A stretch of DNA of 64,000 nt from Lacrimispora sinapis. GTDB taxonomy: Bacteria > Bacillota > Clostridia > Lachnospirales > Lachnospiraceae. The position numbers and the translations under genes were made by a program. Position 1 is the first letter of the stretch, and each line of letters begins with the position of its first letter. Below, piece by piece: positions 57,931-64,000 of this stretch. The DNA is taken from NCBI RefSeq assembly GCF_043633585.1, contig NZ_CP141832.1:2232001-2296000 (forward strand), in the 5' to 3' direction. The notes under the pieces are model-generated. The model did no database searches. It worked only from the letters and a program-made list of their open reading frames with translations, and was not told where the DNA came from.

Positions 57931-59025
57931 TCACCTGATCAACTTTGTATACGCTTTAAATGCACCTGGCAAAGAATAAGTTTTTTTGATCTCTTCCGGA
58001 GTGACCCACAGATAATCTCCCTCCAGTGTCCCGGACAAATCAATCCGGAAGCCTGTCATAGACCATTCCACATGACTGAAGATATGTCTGGATCCGGGTA
58101 GGGCCGTAACCTTGGCGGCCTTTGCTCCAAATAAGGAATAAATTGTCTCTTCCGACAAGTGTCCGTCTAAATTGGGAAACTCATACAGGGATGCCAAAAG
58201 ACCGGCATCTTCTCTTTTTCTTATGGCAACTTTTCCTTCCCTCCATAGCATCAACACGGTTTTGTCTTCCGCTTTTCTAGGCTTTTTTGGCGTTTTGACC
58301 GGTATGACACCGGTTAAATCCTCCGCTTTTGCCACACAGACCGAGGAAAGCGGACATCGCCCGCAGAGCGGAGCACCGTTGGGAACACAGACAATGGCAC
58401 CGATTTCTATGAGACCCTGATTGTAGGAACTGGCTGCGTCTTTGGGCATAATTTTTTTTAATTTTTCTTCCATTCCGGATTTGACCGACTGCTTTAAAAT
58501 ATCTTCCCTGCTTCCGGTAACCCTGGAAATCACCCGGAGCACATTGCCGTCAACTGCCGGCACAGGAATTCCAAATGCGATGGAAGCGATGGCTCCTGCC
58601 GTATAGGAACCGATCCCCGGAAGCTTTTTTAGCTCCTCATAGGACGCCGGAAGTTCTCCTCCATACTGTTCTACAAGAAGCTCTGCTGCTTTCTTTAAAT
58701 TCTTTGCCCTGCTGTAATAGCCAAGGCCTTCCCATAATTTTAAAAGCTCATCTTCCGAAACAGAAGCCAGTTCCCGGATTCCCGGAAGCGCCTTCATAAA
58801 ACGCGCAAAATAAGGTTTTACTGCTTCCACTCTGGTCTGCTGAAGCATGATCTCCGATATCCATACCCGGTATGGTTCCGGTGTTTCCCGCCACGGAAGA
58901 ATCCTGGCGTTCTCTCTGTACCAGGAAAGCAGAGGACGTTCCATGGCTTTTAACCGTTCCATCTCCTCAAGCTTTCTTTCCTCTGGTTCCAGAATCTGCA
59001 GCTTATCATAAAACGACTGATTCAT
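57931..59025 (-). CDS. mutY: A/G-specific adenine DNA glycosylase
   Basis: Removes adenine mispaired with 8-oxoguanine. HhH-GPD fold: ISEIMLQQTRVEAVKPYF with catalytic Glu, helix-hairpin-helix LKKLPGIGSYTAGAIAS, and catalytic Asp in VPAVDGNVLRV. The 4Fe-4S loop is CVPNGAPLCGRCPLSSVC. A C-terminal NUDIX-like domain (about 235-364, with VAIRKREDAGLLASLYEFP) recognises 8-oxoguanine. 364 residues. Three bases separate it from birA. Confidence 0.95.
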   Translation of the reverse strand: MNQSFYDKLQILEPEERKLEEMERLKAMERPLLSWYRENARILPWRETPEPYRVWISEIMLQQTRVEAVKPYFARFMKALPGIRELASVSEDELLKLWEGLGYYSRAKNLKKAAELLVEQYGGELPASYEELKKLPGIGSYTAGAIASIAFGIPVPAVDGNVLRVISRVTGSREDILKQSVKSGMEEKLKKIMPKDAASSYNQGLIEIGAIVCVPNGAPLCGRCPLSSVCVAKAEDLTGVIPVKTPKKPRKAEDKTVLMLWREGKVAIRKREDAGLLASLYEFPNLDGHLSEETIYSLFGAKAAKVTALPGSRHIFSHVEWSMTGFRIDLSGTLEGDYLWVTPEEIKKTYSLPGAFKAYTKLIR

Positions 59026-59027
59026 TC

Positions 59028-60011
59028 TTATACATATCCATAGAGTCCCCGGACCGAAACTTCTCCGGAGATCACATGTTTTACCTCTCCTGACTGCATT
59101 TCAACAAGAAGCTCTCCCTTCTCGTTGATTCCCAAAGCTTTTCCTGTATAGCCGCCTGCACTATCTAGGATCTTGACGTCCCTTCCTGCATTGACCATAC
59201 GACTATTATAGACACTTATCAGCCCGGATAAATCACCCTGGCTGATAAATTCTTCATAATATCGTTCCATTGACTCCATGATGGAGGCTATCAGAGAACT
59301 TCTTCTTACTTTATTCCCTGTTTCCATACACAAAGACGTTGCCATCAAGCGTACCTCTTCCGGAAATTCCTCCATATTGACATTGATCCCGATGCCCACT
59401 ACCACGTAATGGATTCCTTCCAGCTCCGCACTCATCTCCGTCAAAATTCCGCAAAGCTTTTTTCCGCTTGCCACAATGTCATTGGGCCACTTGATGGAAG
59501 TGTCAAGACCTGTTTCCTTCTTGATGCCGTCGCTGACAGCCAAAGCGGCAACCAGAGTCAGCATGGACGCTGACCCCGGAAGAATATCCGGTCTTAAAAT
59601 CAGACTCATAAAAACATTCTTGCCGGAAGGGGATACCCAGCCTTTTCCTCTTCTGCCACGGCCTGCATTCTGACAGTCAGCCACCACAAGTGTTCCAGAA
59701 GCTGCCCCTTCTTCCGCAAGACGCTTGGCTTTAATATTGGTGGAATCCACAACATCATAATATTCCACAGTTCTTCCAAAGGCCCCCCGGATGCAGCTTT
59801 CTATTTCTGTTTTCGTCATTATATCACAAGAATCGATGAAATGGTACCCTTTATTCCGAACCGCTTCAATTTTATAGCCTTCTTCCTCCAGCTGGCGTAT
59901 TACCTTCCAGATTGCAGTTCGGGAAACTCCGAAACGCTCACAAAGTTCCTGACCGGATACATAGCCTTCATTCTCCTTCAGCAGCTTTAATATTTCTGTC
60001 TTCAATCCCAT
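59028..60011 (-). CDS. birA: bifunctional biotin ligase/repressor BirA
   Basis: Links biotin to carrier proteins and represses biotin genes. The N-terminal winged helix (ILKLLKENEGYVSGQELCER, FGVSRTAIWKVIRQLEEEG) is followed by the ligase domain with VVDSTNIKAKRLAE, the biotinyl-AMP loop AGRGRRGKGWVSP, IKWPNDIVASGKKLCGIL and VVGIGINVN. The C-terminal SH3-like domain is present. The ATG at 60011 overlaps the preceding stop (TGATG). About 327 residues, the full bifunctional length. Confidence 0.95.
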   Translation of the reverse strand: MGLKTEILKLLKENEGYVSGQELCERFGVSRTAIWKVIRQLEEEGYKIEAVRNKGYHFIDSCDIMTKTEIESCIRGAFGRTVEYYDVVDSTNIKAKRLAEEGAASGTLVVADCQNAGRGRRGKGWVSPSGKNVFMSLILRPDILPGSASMLTLVAALAVSDGIKKETGLDTSIKWPNDIVASGKKLCGILTEMSAELEGIHYVVVGIGINVNMEEFPEEVRLMATSLCMETGNKVRRSSLIASIMESMERYYEEFISQGDLSGLISVYNSRMVNAGRDVKILDSAGGYTGKALGINEKGELLVEMQSGEVKHVISGEVSVRGLYGYV

Positions 60012-60319
60012 CACCCCCACCAGATACTTACCGCACTGATAACGGAAAGGGCAGCCAAAAGCACTCCAAACAGCACAACCCCTGCACCTGCGGCTTTTTT
60101 CTTCTTTTCCCGTCCGCTGAGTCTGACCTTGTAAATTCCATGGATCAGATTCAGTGTTGCTGCAAGAAAAAAGATGACCGGAAGAAGGAACCTATATTCT
60201 TCCGAATTTAAAAATGAAACAACTGCAAGCACTACAATCAAGATTCCCACAACGATATGGACCAGGTCCACGATCATGGAAGCATTTCTTAGATTTTTTC
60301 CTCGTTCCTGTATATACAT
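60011..60319 (-). CDS. small membrane protein of unknown function
   Basis: A 102-residue protein with three predicted membrane helices (about 16-38, 45-63 and 76-100) separated by a basic loop (KVRLSGREKKKKAAG). It is not recognised. It sits between argF (1-base gap) and birA (1-base overlap), so it is surely co-transcribed with both. GGAG precedes the ATG at 60319. No function is assigned. Confidence 0.65.
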   Translation of the reverse strand: MYIQERGKNLRNASMIVDLVHIVVGILIVVLAVVSFLNSEEYRFLLPVIFFLAATLNLIHGIYKVRLSGREKKKKAAGAGVVLFGVLLAALSVISAVSIWWG

Positions 60320-60320
60320 T

Positions 60321-61256
60321 TTATTCTCCTAAGGTAGCAACCATCACTGCCTTGATGGTATGCATTCTGTTTTCTGCTTCGTCAAAGACTACCGATACGC
60401 CGGATTCAAAAACTTCCTCTGTCACTTCATACCCCTTGACAGCCGGCAGGCAGTGCATAAATATGGTAGTATCCTTGCCTGTTTTATTCATTAGTTCTTT
60501 ATTGACCTGAAACGGCTTTAACAGAGCAACCCGCTCTGCCGCCTGGTCTTCTTCTCCCATGGAGCACCAGACATCGGTGTATATCACATCTGCATCCTTT
60601 ACCGCAGCCGTATCCTCTGTAATGGTAATGGTGCTTTTGCTTTCCGCCGCATATCCCTGACACAAATCCACCAGTTCTTTCCCCGGCCAAAGAGCTTTTG
60701 GAGCGAGAATTGTGAAATGGACTCCCATCTTGCTCATCCCCATCATCAGGCTGTTTGCCATGTTGTTACGACCGTCACCTGCATAGACAAAGCGCAGCCC
60801 CTTTAAATAACCAAAGTGTTCTTTCATGGTAAGCAAATCTGCCAGAATCTGGGTGGGATGATCATCATCCGTCAATCCGTTCCATACGGGAACGCCTGCG
60901 TATTTTGCCAAGTCTTCCACGGTCTTATGTTGAAATCCACGGAATTCAATCCCATCAAAGATTCTGCCAAGCACTCTGGCGGTGTCCTTCACGCTTTCCT
61001 TGTGGCCAAGCTGAATGTCATCTTTCCCCAAATATTCAGGATGGGCGCCTTCGTCAACGGCAGCAATCACAAAGGAACATCTGGTACGGGTGGAGGGTTT
61101 TTCAAAGATCAGGGCAATATTTTTCCCTTTCAGGGAGTTCCCTGTAATGCCCTGTTTCTTTTTGGATTTTAAATCAGCAGCCAGGTCCAACAGATATCCG
61201 ATCTCTTCCGGTGAATAGTCTTTTAATGTAATAAAATTCCTTCCCTTTAAATTCAT
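60321..61256 (-). CDS. argF: ornithine carbamoyltransferase
   Basis: Makes citrulline from ornithine and carbamoyl phosphate. Signatures: FEKPSTRTRCSFVIAA (carbamoyl phosphate loop), GRIFDGIEFRG, HPTQILADLLT, YAGDGRNNMANSLMM, and MHCLPAVKGYEVTEEVF with the catalytic Cys. 311 residues from the ATG at 61256, which has GGAGG 7 bases upstream. First gene of a five-gene operon (argF, small membrane protein, birA, mutY, lipid kinase). An ARG-box-like site overlaps its promoter, so arginine repression is likely, favouring an anabolic role. Confidence 0.95.
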   Translation of the reverse strand: MNLKGRNFITLKDYSPEEIGYLLDLAADLKSKKKQGITGNSLKGKNIALIFEKPSTRTRCSFVIAAVDEGAHPEYLGKDDIQLGHKESVKDTARVLGRIFDGIEFRGFQHKTVEDLAKYAGVPVWNGLTDDDHPTQILADLLTMKEHFGYLKGLRFVYAGDGRNNMANSLMMGMSKMGVHFTILAPKALWPGKELVDLCQGYAAESKSTITITEDTAAVKDADVIYTDVWCSMGEEDQAAERVALLKPFQVNKELMNKTGKDTTIFMHCLPAVKGYEVTEEVFESGVSVVFDEAENRMHTIKAVMVATLGE

Positions 61257-61275
61257 AGCGCTTCCTCCGTGATTC

Positions 61276-61322
61276 AATGTATTTTTATACACCATTATAG
61301 TATATCATGCATAAACATGCAA
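61276..61322 (-). promoter_or_regulatory. argF promoter with ARG-box-like operator
   Basis: On the minus strand TTGCAT (61317-61322) and TATAAT (61294-61299) are exactly 17 bases apart. Directly downstream, GGTGTATAAAAATACATT (61276-61293) matches about 13 of 18 positions of the Bacillus ARG box CATGAATAAAAATKCAAK. It overlaps the expected transcription start, a repressing position for ArgR/AhrC. Confidence 0.65.
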
Positions 61323-61342
61323 CATCTTTTTCCCATACTTAT

Positions 61343-62497
61343 TTATAACAGTTTCCGCTCAGCCTGGGTTTTCATCTTTTTCCTGATTTCACTTAAAAGC
61401 TCCTCCACCGTATAGATCTTAAACCGTTTGACTTTTAACCGTTTTGCCAGATCTTCCAGAATCCCCAGATACATATCTTTATAATCCCAGTCTTCTTTTA
61501 GCTTGAATTCCTCTGCTAATTTAGGAAATGTTTTTTCCGTAAATGACCGATAGCCGGTCAAAGTCTCCATGCCGTCTTCCGTCAGGATATCCTTCAAGTA
61601 ATATTTCAACAGCTCCATCTCTGACATCATACGGTCAAAATAATAAGGCTCCGTATTGGGAGCGTCGATGTAATAGGTCCGGCCGCATAGACCGTATAAA
61701 AATCTTTGTGCATCAAAATATCCCAAGGTCATATTTTTTCTGGCCAGCTTTTTGTCAAATTCCAGAATTCCTCCCAGGTCCTGCCTGGGTGCAATATGAT
61801 AGACGGTAACTCCATCAGGAATCTTCACCACCCGTTCCTTATCAAAGCCCCAGCCATAGATGCGGATAACAATAATATCTTTGTATTCATGGTCTAAAAG
61901 AACGTCAATGGGAACGTTGTTAAAGCCGCCCCCATCCACATACCGTTTTCCGCCCAGCTTCTGATTTTTAAATGCCATAAAATAAGCACTGGCTAAAAGC
62001 ATATCCTTTATGGTACCAGGTTCCCCTGCCCGGATATCAACTGCCAGTTGCTTCCGGTCCGAAACGGAATAGGTGACTGCAAATAGTTCTCTTTCGGAAT
62101 TTCGTATCTTCTCTTCATCTCCTACCACTTCTGAAATAAGATTCTTTAAAGGAGTAACATCAAATCCCCCTTCCTTTACGATCTGCAGACCGCTGTTTAT
62201 TAAATCCGGCAGATTGAGGGATTTGAAACTCTTGTTCTTCAGTGCTTTTATGGTGTCATTGCTCACATTCATCACTTTTGAGTAATCAATGTTTTTCCAG
62301 ATTTCTTCTGCACGTTCCAGGTCATCCATACAGATCAGTGCGCCGTTTAACGAACCGACAGACACTCCTGCAATCCCTTTTATCTTAACTCCCGCTTCCC
62401 TGAGCGCTTTCCATGCACCGATCTGGTAAGCTCCCTTGGCACCTCCGCCCTCCAGCACGATTCCATACTCTTTTTCCAAATCCAGCTTCAGTTCCAT
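61343..62497 (-). CDS. patatin-like phospholipase
   Basis: A lipid acyl hydrolase with a Ser-Asp dyad. Oxyanion motif LEGGGAKGAYQIG, nucleophile elbow GVSVGSLNGAL, and catalytic Asp in YVDGGGFNNVPI. After the patatin core (about 1-250) comes a C-terminal helical region of about 130 residues with no recognised domain. 384 residues from the ATG at 62497, which has AGGAGG upstream. Predicted cytoplasmic, with no signal peptide. The substrate is unknown. Confidence 0.9.
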   Translation of the reverse strand: MELKLDLEKEYGIVLEGGGAKGAYQIGAWKALREAGVKIKGIAGVSVGSLNGALICMDDLERAEEIWKNIDYSKVMNVSNDTIKALKNKSFKSLNLPDLINSGLQIVKEGGFDVTPLKNLISEVVGDEEKIRNSERELFAVTYSVSDRKQLAVDIRAGEPGTIKDMLLASAYFMAFKNQKLGGKRYVDGGGFNNVPIDVLLDHEYKDIIVIRIYGWGFDKERVVKIPDGVTVYHIAPRQDLGGILEFDKKLARKNMTLGYFDAQRFLYGLCGRTYYIDAPNTEPYYFDRMMSEMELLKYYLKDILTEDGMETLTGYRSFTEKTFPKLAEEFKLKEDWDYKDMYLGILEDLAKRLKVKRFKIYTVEELLSEIRKKMKTQAERKLL

Positions 62498-62526
62498 AAG
62501 ACCTCCTAAAAACCTTCCAGTGACCG

Positions 62527-62560
62527 AAAAACGCAGCAAGAGACTCTGCCTCCTGCTGCG
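62527..62560 (-). terminator. intrinsic terminator after the SPFH gene
   Basis: On the minus strand CGCAGCA pairs perfectly with TGCTGCG around a 15-base loop, followed by TTTTTC. Confidence 0.8.
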
Positions 62561-62577
62561 ATACCTTTAAACTCTGA

Positions 62578-63513
62578 TTACTGGGGATCTTTTGGAATTT
62601 CTGTGATAGAAGAAACCAATCCTGCCAATCCCTGGATTTCAGATGGGATGATAATTTTCGTCGCCTTACCGTCAGCAGCTGCCGCAAATGCTTCCAGGCT
62701 CTTTAATACCAGAACAGATTGATCCGCCCCGGCTTCTCTTATCATACGGATTCCATCTGCCTTCGCCTGCTGGACCTTTAAGATCGCCTCAGCCTCACCC
62801 TCAGCCTCTCGGATCTTCTTTTCCTTTTCAGCTTCCGCCCGAAGAATTGCGGCCTGCTTCTCAGCCTCAGCGTCTAAAATAGCGGATTCTTTATGACCCT
62901 CTGCCACAAGAACGGTGGATTTCTTCTCACCTTCTGCTCTTAAAATGGACTCACGGCGTTCACGCTCTGCCTTCATCTGTTTCTCCATGGCATCCTGGAT
63001 AGCGGCCGGAGGCATAATGTTTTTAAGCTCCACACGGTTTACTTTGATTCCCCATGGGTCCGTGGCGATGTCAAGGGTTTCTCTCATCTTTGCATTGATG
63101 GTCTCTCTGGAGGTTAAGGTCTGATCCAGTTCCAGATCACCGATGATGTTACGAAGGGTCGTGGCGGTTAAATTCTCAATCGCCATAATGGGATTTTCCA
63201 CTCCATATGCATAAAGCTTAGGATCTGTAATCTGGAAAAAGACTACCGTATCGATTCTCATGGTAACATTATCCTTCGTTATAACAGGCTGTGGCGGAAA
63301 ATCTGCTACCTGTTCCTTTAAATTCACACGCTTTGCCACACGGTCAACGATGGGCAGCTTAATATGAACACCGACGGACCATGTTTCCAAAAATGCTCCC
63401 AAACGTTCTACAACCAATGCCTGGGCCTGCGGCACAATTCTGATACACGATGCCAAAAGGGCCAAAATAATAATTAATATAATGATTACTGCAGTAAATC
63501 CAATTGCTCCCAT
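62578..63513 (-). CDS. SPFH/stomatin-like membrane protein (QmcA type)
   Basis: An N-terminal membrane segment (about 6-24), a prohibitin/SPFH domain (VPQAQALVVERLGAFLETW, GVHIKLPIVDRVAKRVNLKE, TLRNIIGDLELDQTLTSRE), and a long Ala/Glu/Lys coiled coil (about 180-270, RAEGEKKSTVLVAEGHKESA). It is one base downstream of an NfeD gene, the classic stomatin-NfeD pair, which is tied to membrane microdomains and protein quality control. 311 residues. AGGAGG precedes the ATG. It is a second SPFH locus in the window besides hflKC. Confidence 0.92.
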   Translation of the reverse strand: MGAIGFTAVIIILIIILALLASCIRIVPQAQALVVERLGAFLETWSVGVHIKLPIVDRVAKRVNLKEQVADFPPQPVITKDNVTMRIDTVVFFQITDPKLYAYGVENPIMAIENLTATTLRNIIGDLELDQTLTSRETINAKMRETLDIATDPWGIKVNRVELKNIMPPAAIQDAMEKQMKAERERRESILRAEGEKKSTVLVAEGHKESAILDAEAEKQAAILRAEAEKEKKIREAEGEAEAILKVQQAKADGIRMIREAGADQSVLVLKSLEAFAAAADGKATKIIIPSEIQGLAGLVSSITEIPKDPQ

Positions 63514-63514
63514 A

Positions 63515-63955
63515 CTATAGTTCCTCCTCTGCCTTACTTACAATTAACTTGACACCTCGTATCTCTTTTACTTCCACCATAGTGCCTGCCGGATAAATCT
63601 TTTCATCTGAAAATGCTCTTGCAGTCCATTCCTGTCCGTTGAGCAATACAGCACCCTTTGCCTCCATATTATTGATCTCGACTGTAACCTTTGCGTGCCT
63701 GCCGACCAGACTGTCTAAATTTGTCTTTACGGTATTCTTATTTACATATCGAAGTGCAATTGGTCTGGTAAAAAACAAAAGAATAAAGGACACTATTACA
63801 AAAAACACCAGCTGTACCTGTACATTGACGCCAAACAAGGCCAGCAAAAATGCAACCAGTGCGCCCCCTGCAAACCAGATGGTGGTAAGAGCCATGGTAA
63901 GCGCTTCAACTCCCAGAAGCACCACGAAGGCAATCAACCAATAGATCGCTTCCAT
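63515..63955 (-). CDS. NfeD family membrane protein
   Basis: A 146-residue short NfeD protein: several N-terminal membrane helices (MEAIYWLIAFVVLLGVEALT and two more to about residue 75), then a C-terminal OB-fold domain (LVGRHAKVTVEINNMEAKG, VLLNGQEWTARAF, GTMVEVKEIRGVKLIV). It partners with the SPFH protein encoded next. Start at 63955 behind AAGGGG; the frame to 63988 lacks a ribosome site. The region to 64000 holds only its leader. Confidence 0.88.
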   Translation of the reverse strand: MEAIYWLIAFVVLLGVEALTMALTTIWFAGGALVAFLLALFGVNVQVQLVFFVIVSFILLFFTRPIALRYVNKNTVKTNLDSLVGRHAKVTVEINNMEAKGAVLLNGQEWTARAFSDEKIYPAGTMVEVKEIRGVKLIVSKAEEEL

Positions 63956-64000
63956 CTTATCATTCCCCTTCCCTGCCGAATACGGCAAATCTGTTTGTAA

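Noticed and set aside
1..64000. CRISPR arrays, insertion sequences, prophage, tRNA or rRNA genes
   Set aside because: No regular direct repeats with spacers, transposase motifs, phage genes, or cloverleaf/rRNA signatures were recognised in the window.

Overview
The window reads as a chromosomal segment of a Gram-positive, spore-forming anaerobic Firmicute, most likely a member of the Lachnospiraceae (Clostridium/Lacrimispora-like). The evidence is a complete-looking division and cell-wall (dcw) cluster headed by mraZ, a Spo0E-like phosphatase gene, an LCP wall-ligase protein, HPr with both phosphorylation sites, GTG and TTG start codons behind strong AGGAGG sites, and consensus sigma-A promoters. 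I see no rRNA, tRNA, CRISPR array, prophage or insertion sequence. Almost everything is core genome. Most genes lie on the minus strand in compact operons with one- or four-base overlaps.

Layout. 1-8.5 kb: chemoreceptor tail, DacF-type carboxypeptidase, polysaccharide deacetylase, a two-gene CobW-type metal-GTPase locus (one protein His-rich, the other fused to a YcgQ-like domain), a small Cys-rich membrane protein, an LCP protein, a HAD phosphatase and a DUF305-like membrane protein. 8.5-18.8 kb: fruKA fructose PTS operon with an RpiR-type regulator, an EamA transporter, a short-chain dehydrogenase, a cyclopropane synthase, a phosphopantetheinyl transferase, an MBL hydrolase and a GNAT-DHFR fusion. 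18.9-22.6 kb: a peroxide operon (ahpC, an AhpF-like protein with permuted domain order, enolase) behind a PerR/Fur-like box. 22.6-30.3 kb: trpS, metH, a separate MetH reactivation protein, metF and hflC-hflK, headed by a perfect sigma-A promoter and a yybP-ykoY (Mn2+) riboswitch with a terminator.

31.3-44.8 kb: ftsZ and the dcw cluster (ftsQ, murA, ftsW, murD, mraY, two class B PBPs, ftsL, rsmH, mraZ) with a ladder of about 10-bp-spaced GTGG repeats that fits an MraZ operator. 45-48 kb: spo0E-like gene, lgt, ychF and a formate/nitrite-type channel. 48.2-54.3 kb: glutamate synthase gltBD. 54.7-57 kb: HPr, queH and rpoD. 57-64 kb: an argF-led operon (argF, small membrane protein, birA, mutY, lipid kinase) with an ARG-box-like site, a patatin-like lipase, and an SPFH/NfeD pair.

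The most noteworthy signal is the manganese-type riboswitch in front of hflKC rather than in front of the usual Mn exporter. Its P1 3' strand is also part of the terminator's 5' arm, which predicts Mn2+-dependent read-through into hflKC and perhaps into the metF-metH-trpS genes behind it. Second-tier signals are the CobW/YcgQ fusion, the permuted AhpF joined to enolase, the MraZ and PerR operators, and the GNAT-DHFR fusion. All functional statements come from motif reading by eye; no database search was run.
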